Shown piece by piece: positions 37,012-48,282 of a DNA stretch of 64,000 nt. A model generated the notes under the pieces. That model saw nothing but the letters and a program-made list of their open reading frames with translations, did no database searches and was not told the origin of the DNA. Position 1 is the stretch's first letter. Each line of letters begins with the position of its first letter. The position numbers and the translations under genes are program-made. Source of the DNA: CAXMST01 sp963790085 (GTDB lineage: Bacteria > Actinomycetota > Thermoleophilia > Solirubrobacterales > 70-9); assembly GCA_963790085.1 (NCBI GenBank), contig CAWBNH010000013.1, positions 602,476 through 666,475 on the forward strand, written 5' to 3'.

Positions 37012-37055
37012 GCGTGAACCCTTCCGTAGGTGATGGCCTACTGGAGCGTTCACGC
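37012..37055. repeat. Inverted repeat copy 2 (imperfect 19-bp stem, 6-base loop)
   Basis: The arms begin with GCGTGAAC and end with GTTCACGC, with 16 of 19 positions paired. The ATG at 37033 of the DUF559 gene sits in the loop. Confidence 0.7.
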
Positions 37056-37947
37056 ATCGGACGGGGATATCTGGGCGCTGGTCGAGCGCCAGCACGGCGT
37101 CGTGTCGCATCGCCAGCTGCTCGGGCTCGGGCTCTCCCCCGCGGCGGTCAAGCATCGGATCGCGGCCGGCCGCCTGTTCGGCGTGCACCGCGGCGTCTAC
37201 GCGGTCGGCCGTCCGCAACTGGGTCCGCACGGCCTCTGGACGGCGGCGGTCCTCGCCTGCGGCAGCGGTGCCGTCCTGAGCCATCTCAGCGCCCTCTGCC
37301 TCTGGGGCCTGTGGACGGCGTCCGCCGCCCCGATCGAGGTCTCCGTCCCGGTCGCCCGCCGCGGTCATCGGCCCGGGCTGCTCGTACATCGCCGCCGAGC
37401 CGCGGCCCTCGAGGACGCCACCAGCCGTGAGGGGGTTCCGCTGACCGCGGTCACCCGGACGATCATCGACGTCGCGCCGCGGATCGGCGCCGCCCGGCTC
37501 GAGCGGATCGTCGGTGAGGCCGACAAGCTCGGGCTCAGCGACCCGGAGCAGATCCGGGCCGCCGCGGCGCGTGCGCCCCGGCTTCCCGGCAGCGCGATCG
37601 TGCGGCGCCGTCTCGACCTCAGGACCTTCAGGTTGACCGAGTCGGAGCTCGAGCGCCGCTTCCTGTCATTGGTCGCACGGGCAGGGATCGATCGGCCCGA
37701 GACGGGCGCCCGGATCGGCGGGCACAAGGTCGACTTCCTCTGGCCGCGCCTCGGTCTCGTTGTCGAGACCGACGGGCTGCGCTACCACCGCACGGCAGCT
37801 CAGCAGACCGTTGACCGCCGGCGTGACCAGCGACTGACCGAGGCCGGACTGACGCTCCTGCGCTTCACCCACGCCCAGGTGCGCTATGAGCGCGACGAGG
37901 TCGAGCGTACGCTGCGCGCCGTCGTCAGCCGGCTAACGACGGAGTGA
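37033..37947 (+). CDS. AbiEi-like winged-helix plus DUF559 (Vsr-like) endonuclease-fold protein
   Basis: 304 residues. The N-terminal part (about 10-60, ERQHGVVSHRQLLGLGLSPAAVKHRI then LFGVHRGVYAVG) matches the AbiEi antitoxin-type winged helix. The C-terminal part (about 205-295) matches DUF559, a PD-(D/E)XK/Vsr-like nuclease fold, with VDFLWPRLGLVVETDG carrying acidic residues Asp234, Glu245 and Asp247, and RRRDQRLTEAG after it. Function is unknown; DNA binding and cleavage are inferred from the folds. The start codon lies in the loop of repeat copy 2 and the stop codon in copy 3. No partner toxin gene is adjacent. Confidence 0.8.
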   Translation: MAYWSVHASDGDIWALVERQHGVVSHRQLLGLGLSPAAVKHRIAAGRLFGVHRGVYAVGRPQLGPHGLWTAAVLACGSGAVLSHLSALCLWGLWTASAAPIEVSVPVARRGHRPGLLVHRRRAAALEDATSREGVPLTAVTRTIIDVAPRIGAARLERIVGEADKLGLSDPEQIRAAAARAPRLPGSAIVRRRLDLRTFRLTESELERRFLSLVARAGIDRPETGARIGGHKVDFLWPRLGLVVETDGLRYHRTAAQQTVDRRRDQRLTEAGLTLLRFTHAQVRYERDEVERTLRAVVSRLTTE

Positions 37948-37983
37948 ACGCTACGGGAGGTTGGCTGGCACCGAAGCGTTCAC
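37944..37983. repeat. Inverted repeat copy 3 (12 of 13 paired, 14-base loop)
   Basis: GTGAACGCTACGG at the left and CCGAAGCGTTCAC at the right. The TGA stop of the DUF559 gene is bases 2-4 of the left arm, exactly as in copy 1. Confidence 0.75.
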
Positions 37984-38071
37984 GCGGCGGCGGGAGGGGC
38001 GCCGGCTCCGCTAGCTTTTGGCTGCTCGGCCAGTCGGCCTGTGCCCGAAAGCGCGAATCCGAGGAGAAGAC

Positions 38072-39211
38072 GTGGACCTGACCCTGACCCCTGACGAAGA
38101 AGCGTTTCGCGACGATGTGCGGACCTGGCTCGAGGCCAACCATCCCGGCCCCGAGCCCGACGGCGACGACTCGGCCAAGTTCCAGTTCCAGCGCGACTGG
38201 CAGCTAAGGATGCACGAGGACGGCTGGGCGGGGATCTCCTGGCCGAAGGAGTACGGAGGGCGGGGCGCGAGCCTGCTCGAGCAGACCATCTTCTACAGCG
38301 AGATGGCGCGGGCGAACGTCCCGCGCCCGGCGAACATCCTCGGCCTGGTGATGGGTGGGCCGGTTGTGATGGCGCACGGCGACGAGTCGCAGAAGGAGCG
38401 CTTCCTGGAGCCGATCCTCTCGGCCAGGGAGATCTGGTGTCAGGGCTTCTCCGAGCCGGAATCGGGATCGGACCTCGCGTCCCTGAAGACGAAGGCGACG
38501 AAGGTCGAAGGCGGCTGGGCGGTGACCGGCCAGAAGGTCTGGACGACGCTCGCCCACGTCAGCAAGTGGTGCATGCTCGTCGCCCGTACGGATCCGGACG
38601 TCCCCAAGCACAAGGGCCTTACGTACTTCATCTGCGACATGGAGCAGGATGGGATCGAGGTCCGGCCGCTCGTCCAGATCACCGGTGAGGCGGAGTTCAA
38701 CGAGGTCTTCTTCAACGAGGCGTTCATCCCGGACGAGAACGTGATCGGCGGGGTCGGCAACGGCTGGATGGTCGCGATCACGACGCTGATGAACGAGCGC
38801 GCCGGGCTCGGCGCCTCCGCCGCCGTCGGCATCGCCAACGACCTCGAAGCGCTGATCGGCCTGATCAACGAACGTGGGCTCGGCTCGGATCCGATGCTGC
38901 AGCAGCGGGTGGCGAAGCTGAAGATGGGGGCGGAGGCGCTCCGGCTCGGCGCGCTGCGCTCGCTCTCGACCCAGATGCAGACGGGAATCCCCGGTCCCGA
39001 GGGGTCGTTGCTGAAGTGGCAGTGGGGCGCGATCAACCAGGAGCTGACCGAGCTCGCGACCGACGTGCTCGGGCCTGAGGGCCTCGACCCGGAGGAGGAG
39101 TGGACCTACAAGCTGCTCCGCTCGCGCGCCAACTCGATCGAGGGTGGCACCACCGAGGTGCTGAAGAACATCATCGCCGAGCGCGTGCTCGGCCTGCCGA
39201 AGCTGCGATAG
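38072..39211 (+). CDS. Acyl-CoA dehydrogenase (first of a pair)
   Basis: 379 residues, FAD-dependent. It has ISWPKEYGGRGAS, CQGFSEPESGSDLASL and, at the C terminus, SIEGGTTEVLKNIIAERVLGLP, the FAD-binding tail typical of the family. It would introduce a trans-2,3 double bond into an acyl-CoA. The GTG at 38072 is chosen because GAGGAGAA lies 4 bases upstream; TAGCTT at about 38011-38016 is a likely -10. The start of the next gene is 12 bases beyond its stop. Confidence 0.92.
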   Translation: MDLTLTPDEEAFRDDVRTWLEANHPGPEPDGDDSAKFQFQRDWQLRMHEDGWAGISWPKEYGGRGASLLEQTIFYSEMARANVPRPANILGLVMGGPVVMAHGDESQKERFLEPILSAREIWCQGFSEPESGSDLASLKTKATKVEGGWAVTGQKVWTTLAHVSKWCMLVARTDPDVPKHKGLTYFICDMEQDGIEVRPLVQITGEAEFNEVFFNEAFIPDENVIGGVGNGWMVAITTLMNERAGLGASAAVGIANDLEALIGLINERGLGSDPMLQQRVAKLKMGAEALRLGALRSLSTQMQTGIPGPEGSLLKWQWGAINQELTELATDVLGPEGLDPEEEWTYKLLRSRANSIEGGTTEVLKNIIAERVLGLPKLR

Positions 39212-39223
39212 GAGAGCCCGAAG

Positions 39224-40228
39224 ATGAACTTTGGTTTCAACGACGAACAGCAGGAGATCAAGTCGACGGCGCGGCAGTTCCTCGAGAGCCGCTTCAAGCC
39301 CGACGTCGTCCGCGAGCTGGCCGAGGGCGGCCGCTACGACGATGGGCTCTGGAAGCAGATCTGCGAGCTCGGCTGGCCGGGGATCGCGATCGCCGAGGAT
39401 GACGGGGGCCAGGGACTGGGGATGATCGAGCTTGTGATCCTCAGCGAGGAGCTCGGCTACGCGTGCGCTCCGACGCCGTTTCTCTCCAACGCCGCCGCCG
39501 GCCTGGCGCTGGTGGCGGCGGGCAGCGCCGAGCAGCAGGAGCGGTATCTGCCCGGCTGCGCCTCGGGCGAGGCCCGCGGCACCGTCGGAATCGGGCCGGC
39601 GGGGGCGACGAGCTTGCCGCTGGTTCCCGATGCCGACGGAGCCGAGTTCATCGTCCTGATCACGGGCGATCAGGCGATGCTCGTGCCGGCCTCCGACGCG
39701 GAGATCGAGGTGGTCGACGCGATCGATACGACCCGCCGCTACGCGACGGTCGCGGTTAGCGCAGGCGAGCCGCTCCCGGGTGACGTCGACGCCGCGCGCG
39801 ACCGGATCTCGGTCGCGCTCGCGGCCGAGCTGACCGGCGTCGCGCAGCGGGCGATGGACATGTCGGTCGCCTACGCAAAGGAGCGGCACCAGTTCGAGCG
39901 GCCGATCGGCGCCTACCAGGCGGTTTCACACGCATGCGCCGCGATGCTGTACGGGGTCGAGGAGGCGCGCTCGCTGACCTACTACGCGGCCTGGGCTGCC
40001 GACGCCGAGCCCGAGTCGCTGCCGATGGCCGCGGCGATGGCCAAGGCCCGGGCCTCCGACGCCGCCTGGGACGTGACCAAGGCCGCGATCCAGGCGCACG
40101 GCGGCATCGGCTTCACCTGGGAGCACGATCTGCACTTCCTGCTCAAGCGGGCTCGTGCGGGCGGGCAGATGTACGAGTCGGCCTCCCGGCATCGGGAGCG
40201 TGTCGCGGCGCTGGCCGGAATGGCCTGA
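39224..40228 (+). CDS. Acyl-CoA dehydrogenase (second of a pair)
   Basis: 334 residues, shorter than the usual 380. It has FGFNDEQQEIKSTARQFLE, AIAEDDGGQGLG, the helix AYAKERHQFERPIGAYQAV and AIQAHGGIGFTWEHDLHFLLKRA. The EGGTTE-type tail seen in its neighbour is missing. Adjacent unequal pairs of this kind in actinobacteria form alpha2beta2 acyl-CoA dehydrogenases (FadE/ChsE type, often steroid side-chain enzymes); that pairing is inferred from length, tail and spacing only. Confidence 0.9.
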   Translation: MNFGFNDEQQEIKSTARQFLESRFKPDVVRELAEGGRYDDGLWKQICELGWPGIAIAEDDGGQGLGMIELVILSEELGYACAPTPFLSNAAAGLALVAAGSAEQQERYLPGCASGEARGTVGIGPAGATSLPLVPDADGAEFIVLITGDQAMLVPASDAEIEVVDAIDTTRRYATVAVSAGEPLPGDVDAARDRISVALAAELTGVAQRAMDMSVAYAKERHQFERPIGAYQAVSHACAAMLYGVEEARSLTYYAAWAADAEPESLPMAAAMAKARASDAAWDVTKAAIQAHGGIGFTWEHDLHFLLKRARAGGQMYESASRHRERVAALAGMA

Positions 40229-40241
40229 GCGGCGTCCCCGG

Positions 40242-40571
40242 CTACTCGGGGGTCACCTCGAGGTCGGACGCGAGGTGCGTCTTGCCGCCGATCCGGTACT
40301 CGATGTCGACGGTCTCGTTCTTGCGGTAGGAGCCGAATAGGCCGATGTACATCGACAGCCAGCGCAGGCCCCCGAGCTTGCCCTCCTTGACGATCGGCTT
40401 CGCGAACGTGATCGAGTCGCCGTCGAGGGTGTAGTCCTCGTCCTGCTGCTGCTCGATGCCGTTGATGTAGACCCGAATCGGGGCCTCGGCTCCGCGCGGC
40501 AGCCGCACGCGCCTACCGACCTCGACCCCCTCGAGGTCTGTCGGCGCGTGGCCTCTGCGCTCCTCGCTCAT
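40242..40571 (-). CDS. Conserved-looking hypothetical protein, 109 aa
   Basis: A soluble, probably beta-rich protein starting MSEERRGHAPTDLEGVEVG. The core has IRVYINGIEQQQDEDYTLDGDSITF and later WLSMYIGLFGSYRKNETVDIEYR. No domain recognised. It starts 4 bases after the preceding small gene, so the two and gltA probably form one transcript. The longer in-frame start is Arg/Ser-rich and overlaps that neighbour. Confidence 0.6.
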   Translation of the reverse strand: MSEERRGHAPTDLEGVEVGRRVRLPRGAEAPIRVYINGIEQQQDEDYTLDGDSITFAKPIVKEGKLGGLRWLSMYIGLFGSYRKNETVDIEYRIGGKTHLASDLEVTPE

Positions 40572-40575
40572 CGCC

Positions 40576-40920
40576 TCATTCTCGCAACGCGGCCGCGACG
40601 ACGTCCTCGAAGCTCTCCGATTCCCTCGGGTCGAGGTGCTCACGGGTGGAGCCACCGCTGTACGGAACGACGGTGCCGTCGCCCATCACGTCGACGCCGG
40701 CCTCGCGGCGCCGGAACAGCCGGCCCGTGGAGATCTCGAGCCGCGCCTTGACCCGCTGGCCGGGCTCGAAGCTCCTCAGCATCGAGACCTCGGGCAGGCC
40801 GCCCTCCGCGCGGATCGCCCTCACCGATGCGCTCAGGGCCTCGATCGCGCCGCTGAGCGTCTCGTGCTGCTCGCGTTCGACCCGCGGCCCGTTGCGGATC
40901 GTCAGCTTGAACTGGGCCAT
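40576..40920 (-). CDS. Hypothetical protein, 114 aa
   Basis: Starts MAQFKLTIRNGPRVEREQHE, then a helix (SGAIEALSASVRAIRAEGG) and a beta-rich second half (QRVKARLEISTGRLFRRREAG, VDVMGDGTVVPYSGG). No family recognised. It lies 32 bases after gltA and 4 bases before the next small gene, on the same strand. Confidence 0.6.
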   Translation of the reverse strand: MAQFKLTIRNGPRVEREQHETLSGAIEALSASVRAIRAEGGLPEVSMLRSFEPGQRVKARLEISTGRLFRRREAGVDVMGDGTVVPYSGGSTREHLDPRESESFEDVVAAALRE

Positions 40921-40952
40921 GCCGAGCGTCCCCGGAGGTCCCGCCGCCGAGG

Positions 40953-42311
<1,359 letters not shown>

Positions 42312-42435
42312 GTCTGCGAGCAATCCTCCTCGGGCTGGTTGGGCGCTTTCAGAATCGAAGTATCTCAGCCCCTGCTCGCCGGCCGGGCTCCGGTCGATCT
42401 GTTGGCCCGTGGCGCGCGGCAGTCGTCCGCGGCCG

Positions 42436-43365
<930 letters not shown>

Positions 43366-43396
43366 GGGCGCGCATGCTCGCATAGCATTCGCGCGC

Positions 43397-44344
43397 GTGC
43401 GTGCGATCCAGATCAAGGAGTTCGGCGGCCCGGAGGTCCTCGAGCTCGTCGAGCTCCCCGATCCGGAACCGGCCGAGGGCCTGATCGTCGTTGATGTGGA
43501 GCGCGCGGGGATGAACTTCGCCGATACGCACCAGCGTGAGAACGACTACCTGGCGAAGGCCGAGCTGCCGCTCACTCCTGGAGGGGAGATCAGCGGCACG
43601 ACCGCGGACGGTCGCCGCGTCGCGGCGATGCTGGCCAGCGGTGGCTACGCCGAGAAGGTCGCCGTTCCCGAGGCGGCGCTCGTGCCGATCCCCGACGAGG
43701 TCAGCTTCGACGAGGCCGCGGCGATCCTGATCCAGGGCCTGACCGCCTGGACGCTGTTGCGCGTCAGCGCGAAGGTGGAGGCGGGGGAGACCGTCGTCGT
43801 CGAGGCGGCGGCCGGGGGAACCGGAACCCTCGCCGTGCAGCTCGCAAAGTCGATGGGGGCGCGGGTGATCGGGCTCGCTTCGACCGAGGAGAAGCGATCC
43901 CTGGTCGAGCGGCTTGGAGCCGACGCGACCGTGGACTCACGCTCCGAGGACCTGCCCGCTGCTCTGCTCGAAGCCAACCGGGGCGAGCAGGTGGACGTGG
44001 TCCTGCAGATGTCAGGCGGCGAGGCATTCGAGCAGCAGCTCTCGGTCCTGGCCCCGTTCGGGCGCATGGTCAGCTTCGGGATCGCCTCCCGGCAGCCGAA
44101 CCAGGTGATGACTCAGCAGCTGATGCGAACCTCGCGCGCGGTCATCGGCTTCTGGCTGTTTCACCTGCTCGCCCGCCCCGATCTGCTCAGGCAGGGCATC
44201 GGGGAGTTGCTCGGGGCTGTAGCCTCAAAGGAACTCGAGGTCGTGATCGGCGGCATCTACGCGATGAGCGATGTTGCCCAGGCTCAGATCGAGCTCCAGG
44301 AGCGCCGGACGCAAGGCAAGCTCCTGCTCGACCCGGGTGCCTGA
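43397..44344 (+). CDS. Quinone oxidoreductase (MDR family)
   Basis: 315 residues. It has RAIQIKEFGGPEVLEL at the N terminus and VEAAAGGTGTLAVQLAKSMGA as the NADPH-binding loop, typical of quinone oxidoreductase/Qor-like enzymes without zinc. The GTG at 43397 is preferred because the conserved N terminus starts there and TAGCAT (43383-43388) lies 8 bases before it; the longer frame is antisense to the kinase gene. Confidence 0.88.
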   Translation: MRAIQIKEFGGPEVLELVELPDPEPAEGLIVVDVERAGMNFADTHQRENDYLAKAELPLTPGGEISGTTADGRRVAAMLASGGYAEKVAVPEAALVPIPDEVSFDEAAAILIQGLTAWTLLRVSAKVEAGETVVVEAAAGGTGTLAVQLAKSMGARVIGLASTEEKRSLVERLGADATVDSRSEDLPAALLEANRGEQVDVVLQMSGGEAFEQQLSVLAPFGRMVSFGIASRQPNQVMTQQLMRTSRAVIGFWLFHLLARPDLLRQGIGELLGAVASKELEVVIGGIYAMSDVAQAQIELQERRTQGKLLLDPGA

Positions 44345-44401
44345 TACCCAGCTGACAACTTCCCACGGGCCGCCCGGCCCTCCGACAGGAGCAACAACGA
44401 C

Positions 44402-45823
44402 TTGACCGCTTTCCGCGACATAGGCCTCAAAGACGAAATCCTTCGGGCTCTCGACGAGCTCGGCTACGAGGAGCCCTCCCCGATTCAGGAGCGGGCGATC
44501 CCCGAGCTTCTCGCCGGCAAGGACATGATTGGTCAGGCCCAGACCGGCACCGGGAAGACGGCCGCATTCGGCCTGCCGCTGCTCCAATACATCGATCCCG
44601 ACGACGACTCGACCCAGGCGATCGTCCTCACGCCGACCCGCGAGCTCTGCATCCAGGTGACCCAGGCGCTGCGCTCCTACGCCGAGCATCTCGACATCAA
44701 CGTCGTCGCCGTCTTCGGTGGGACCTCGGTCCGCGACCAGGCTGCCCGGGTGCGCTACGGAGCGCACGTCGTCGTCGCCACGGTCGGGCGGATGATGGAC
44801 CTCGTCTCGCGCGGGTCGCTGAACCTGACCGCGGCCCGCTACGTCGTGCTCGACGAGGCCGACGAGATGCTCGACCTCGGATTCATCGAGGATGTCGAGA
44901 AGATCCTGCGGATGTGCCCGAATGGACGGCAGACGATGCTGTTCAGCGCAACGATGCCACCGCCGATCGCGAAGCTCGCCGAGACCTATATGTACGACCC
45001 GGTAACGGTCTCGATCACGCCGAAGCAGCTGACGGTCGATGCGATCGAGCAGGCGTACGTCGTCGTCGACCCCAAGCAGAAGACCGAGAAGCTGATCGAG
45101 ATCCTCCGCGAGGAGGAGCCGGAGCAGGCGATCGTCTTCTGCCGGACCAAGATCGGGACCGCGCGGCTCGACAAGCGGCTGCGCGAGAAGGGCCTGCCGT
45201 CGAAGGCCCTGCACGGCGACATGAGCCAGGGACAGCGCGACGGCGTCATGATCGCCTTCAAGGAGCATCAGTCGCCGCTGCTGGTCGCGACTGACGTGGC
45301 CGCCCGCGGGCTCGACATCGAGCACGTCACGCATGTGATCAACTTCGACCTGCCGAACAACACCGAGATCTACGTGCACCGGATCGGGCGGACCGGGCGG
45401 GTCGGGCGCACGGGCCGGGCGATCACCTTCGTCTCCCCGAAGGAACGAGGCGAGATCGATCGGATCGAGCGCGAGGCGAAGACGGCGATCGGTGAGTGGG
45501 AGAGGCCCGACGAGCGGATCGAGCACGCCCCGCGCCCAAAGCGGCGCGATCACTCGAAGGAGAAGCCCTCCGAGGAGGGCAAGCCCGAGCACACCAAGCT
45601 GTTCATCAACCGGGGCGCCCGCAGCGGCCTCGAGGAGGGGGACATCGAGTTCGCCCTGGTCGAGGGAGCCGTGATCCCGGAGGAGTCGGTTCACGACATC
45701 CGCATCCTCGAGCGCTTCACCTTCGTCGACCTCGATACCGACCGCGCCGAGCAGGTGCTGGAGCGGCTCAACGACACGAAGCTCAAGGGCAAGCAGATCC
45801 GCGTCGAGTACGCGAAGGACTGA
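44402..45823 (+). CDS. DEAD-box RNA helicase with DbpA-like RNA-binding domain
   Basis: 473 residues. All helicase motifs are present: AQTGTGKT, PTRELC, DEAD (in VLDEADEMLDLG), SAT, and HRIGRTGRVGRTG. The C-terminal HTKLFINRGARSGLEEGDIEFALVEGA segment is the DbpA/CsdA RNA-binding domain, so it probably remodels rRNA or mRNA structure. It starts with TTG at 44402, with AGGAG about 10 bases upstream. Confidence 0.95.
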   Translation: MTAFRDIGLKDEILRALDELGYEEPSPIQERAIPELLAGKDMIGQAQTGTGKTAAFGLPLLQYIDPDDDSTQAIVLTPTRELCIQVTQALRSYAEHLDINVVAVFGGTSVRDQAARVRYGAHVVVATVGRMMDLVSRGSLNLTAARYVVLDEADEMLDLGFIEDVEKILRMCPNGRQTMLFSATMPPPIAKLAETYMYDPVTVSITPKQLTVDAIEQAYVVVDPKQKTEKLIEILREEEPEQAIVFCRTKIGTARLDKRLREKGLPSKALHGDMSQGQRDGVMIAFKEHQSPLLVATDVAARGLDIEHVTHVINFDLPNNTEIYVHRIGRTGRVGRTGRAITFVSPKERGEIDRIEREAKTAIGEWERPDERIEHAPRPKRRDHSKEKPSEEGKPEHTKLFINRGARSGLEEGDIEFALVEGAVIPEESVHDIRILERFTFVDLDTDRAEQVLERLNDTKLKGKQIRVEYAKD

Positions 45824-45857
45824 GCCGGCGGCCGACGGCCGCACCTAAGCTGGCGCC

Positions 45858-47507
45858 GTGAGCGTCCTCACCGCGCCGGTCCGCATCGCCCGCACCCGCC
45901 CGCTGTTGGTCGCGACCGCGATCTCGGCGCTGCTCAGCGTCGCGTACCTGATCTGGCAGCCCGCGACCACCGACCTCGCGGCGCAGACGTTCCGGGCGGA
46001 CCTCTGGGAGCGGGACGGCTTCGTGATCTGGAACCCGAGCTGGTACGGGGGCCATCTGGTTCCCGGCTACAGCCTGCTCTACCCACCGCTTGGTGCCTGG
46101 CCGGGGGTCGCGCCGATCGGCGCGCTCAGCGCGGTCGCCGCGACCTGGCTGTTCGGGCGCCTCGCGCTTGACGGCTGGGGCGCGCGGGCCTGGCTCGGGG
46201 TGGTCTGGTTCGGCCTCGCGTCCGCGACCGCCCTCTACAGCGGCCGGACGACCTTCGCGCTCGGGCTCGCGCTCGGGCTCGCAGCGCTGCTGGCCGTGCA
46301 GCGCCGCCGGCCCGGCTGGGCGGCACTGGCCGCAGCGCTGACCGCGGCCGCCAGCCCGGTCGCCGGCCTCTTCCTCGGGATGGTCTGTGGCGCGGTCCTG
46401 CTCGCCGATCGCTTCCCGCTGGGCGGCGGCCGCCGGTCGCGACCGGGTGAGCAGCGCCTGCCGGTCCGTTCCGCGCTCGTCGCCGCGCTCACGGCGGGGC
46501 TCGTGCTCGTGCTGATGATCGTCGCCTTTCCCACCCCGGGCTTTCATCCGTTCAGCTTCAGCGCCTACATATGGATCCCGCTGCTGGCGCTGGTCGTCCT
46601 CGCCTTCGCAGATCGCGATCAGGGCGTCGTCATCTGGACCCTGGCCCTGTACACGCTGCTCGGCCTCTTCGCGGTCGTTCTCGACACTCCGCTAGGAGGC
46701 AACGTGACCCGCCTCGGCGCCACCTTCGCCGGGCCACTCCTGGCGATCCTGCTGATCCGCCGCCGCCCGATCCTGCTGGCGCTGCTCGCGATCCCGCTGC
46801 TCTGGTGGCAGTGGGAGACGACGGTGCAGGACGTCTCGCGCGCCGCGAACGACCCGTCGACCGAGGCCGGCTACTACGAGCCGCTCCTCGATCAGTTGGC
46901 GACTCGCGAGGGCGGCGAGCTGCCGCTCCGGATCCACATCCCGCCGACCCGCAGCCGCTGGGAGGCGGTCGAGGTCGCGGAGCGCTATCCGATCACCCGG
47001 GGCTGGCTCCGCCAGGAGGAGACAGATGACTTCCCGCTGTTTCGCGCCGGGCCGGTCGATCCCGAGCTCTACCTCGAGTGGCTGATCGCCCGCGGAGTCG
47101 ACTACGTGGCGGTGCCGGATGCCGAGCCCGACTATGCGGCTCGGACCGAGCGCGAGCTCCTCGACTCGCCCGCCAATCCGCTGGACGAGGTCTGGGCCGG
47201 GGAGCACTGGCGCCTGTTCGCGGTGCCCGGGGGCGGCGCCGGCAGGGGCATCGACGCGCTCCGGCTGCGGGCCGACGGCTTCACGGTCCGCACCCGGGCC
47301 CCGGTCGTCTCCGTCCCGGTCCGCTACTCCCCCTACCTCCGGGTGGCCGAGGGCGAGGGCTGCGTCGAGCGGGACCCGAGCTCGGACCAGCGCACGCGCG
47401 TGGTGGTCGCCGACCCGGCGCCACGGCAGCCGGTCGAGATCACGATCGAGGCGAGGCTGTCGCTGGCGGGCATCCTCGGGCGCGACCGCGACTGCTCGGG
47501 CGGCTGA
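45858..47507 (+). CDS. Polytopic membrane protein, unknown (possibly GT-C-like)
   Basis: 549 residues with about nine to ten hydrophobic helices in the first 330 residues and a soluble C-terminal domain of about 200. An early non-membrane loop with DLWERDGFVIWNPSWYGGH resembles the first periplasmic loop of GT-C glycosyltransferases, and the C-terminal domain could be extracytoplasmic, but I cannot assign a family. TAAGCT (45846-45851) lies 6 bases before the GTG. Confidence 0.6.
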   Translation: MSVLTAPVRIARTRPLLVATAISALLSVAYLIWQPATTDLAAQTFRADLWERDGFVIWNPSWYGGHLVPGYSLLYPPLGAWPGVAPIGALSAVAATWLFGRLALDGWGARAWLGVVWFGLASATALYSGRTTFALGLALGLAALLAVQRRRPGWAALAAALTAAASPVAGLFLGMVCGAVLLADRFPLGGGRRSRPGEQRLPVRSALVAALTAGLVLVLMIVAFPTPGFHPFSFSAYIWIPLLALVVLAFADRDQGVVIWTLALYTLLGLFAVVLDTPLGGNVTRLGATFAGPLLAILLIRRRPILLALLAIPLLWWQWETTVQDVSRAANDPSTEAGYYEPLLDQLATREGGELPLRIHIPPTRSRWEAVEVAERYPITRGWLRQEETDDFPLFRAGPVDPELYLEWLIARGVDYVAVPDAEPDYAARTERELLDSPANPLDEVWAGEHWRLFAVPGGGAGRGIDALRLRADGFTVRTRAPVVSVPVRYSPYLRVAEGEGCVERDPSSDQRTRVVVADPAPRQPVEITIEARLSLAGILGRDRDCSGG

Positions 47508-47514
47508 GCGCCGC

Positions 47515-48138
47515 TCAGGCGCGGAGCTCGAGCCCGAATAGCCGCTCGAGGCGGGCGATCGTGTCGGCCGTGTCCCGGTGCAGCACGGCGGTCATCCCGA
47601 CCTCCTCGGCTCCGGCGACGTTCTCTCGGAGGTCGTCGACGAACGCGCAGCGCTCGACCGGGACGCCGAGCCGCTCAGCGCCGAGAAGGTAGATCTCGGG
47701 CTGCGGCTTGTGGAGGCCGACGTCACCGGAGATCACCGTCGCGTCGAACAGCTCCAGGGGCGCGCGCTCGTAGATCCCGGTTCCCCAGGAGTTGGAGATC
47801 AGCCCGGTCGGGACGCCGGCACCCTTGACCGCCGTGACGGCGGCGATCATCGCCTCGTCCGGTCCGAGCCCGGCGAACAAGCGGGCGACCAGGTCCGTCG
47901 GCTCGACCCCGAGCAGCGCCCCGAATCGCCGCTCGAACTCGGCGTCATCGAGCTCGCCCGTCTCCAGTGCGCGAAGCAGGCGCAGGCCCTCGCCGTCATC
48001 GCGGAAGGCGTCCTTGACGGCCTCGGGATCGAGACCCTCGGCCCGGCAGAAGGCCTGAAACGAGATCCAGATGTTGGTCGTCAGCACGCCGCCGAAATCG
48101 ACGAGCAGTCCCTGGCACGCGACCTCTGACACGGACAT
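47515..48138 (-). CDS. HAD-superfamily hydrolase (ACAD10 HAD-domain-like)
   Basis: 207 residues. The first HAD motif is present as VDFGGVLTTN (the usual DxD second Asp is replaced by Gly), followed by LISNSWG, KPQPEIY and CAFVDDLRENV. The missing second Asp is also seen in the HAD-like domains of animal ACAD10 and epoxide hydrolase N-terminal domains, so activity is uncertain. The start is set at 48138, 7 bases after TAGGGT. It is divergent from the APH-like kinase. Confidence 0.85.
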   Translation of the reverse strand: MSVSEVACQGLLVDFGGVLTTNIWISFQAFCRAEGLDPEAVKDAFRDDGEGLRLLRALETGELDDAEFERRFGALLGVEPTDLVARLFAGLGPDEAMIAAVTAVKGAGVPTGLISNSWGTGIYERAPLELFDATVISGDVGLHKPQPEIYLLGAERLGVPVERCAFVDDLRENVAGAEEVGMTAVLHRDTADTIARLERLFGLELRA

Positions 48139-48145
48139 CGCCCAC

Positions 48146-48172
48146 ACCCTATGTGAGTCGCCCGGCTAGGCT
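48146..48172. promoter_or_regulatory. Divergent leaderless promoters of the HAD and APH genes
   Basis: TAGGGT on the minus strand (48146-48151) and TAGGCT on the plus strand (48167-48172) lie 7 and 6 bases before ATG 48138 and GTG 48179. Confidence 0.5.
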
Positions 48173-48178
48173 GCTCCC

Positions 48179-48282
48179 GTGGCGAGCGAGGTCGACACGC
48201 TCCGGACGGGATCAATCGCGCCGGCGTCGAAGCCTGGTTCGCCGCGAACGTCGCCGGCGTCGAGCCGCCGCTCGACTTCGAG
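48179..48282 (+). other. Displaced N terminus of the APH kinase (frameshift)
   Basis: GTG at 48179 opens VASEVDTLRTG; the second frame then continues as INRAGVEAWFAANVAGVEPP into the kinase gene. A single missing base in the GGG run at 48208-48210 explains the shift. Confidence 0.7.

Noticed and set aside
34216..37389. Very long open frame (over 1,000 codons) continuing upstream of the epimerase
   Set aside because: Beyond 35202 it is antisense to the flavoprotein gene, shows no homology, and has the Arg/Pro/Gly composition of a GC-driven shadow frame.
36921..37983. An IS element or MITE bounded by the repeats
   Set aside because: No transposase and no clear target-site duplication; the three repeats are not at two ends of one unit.
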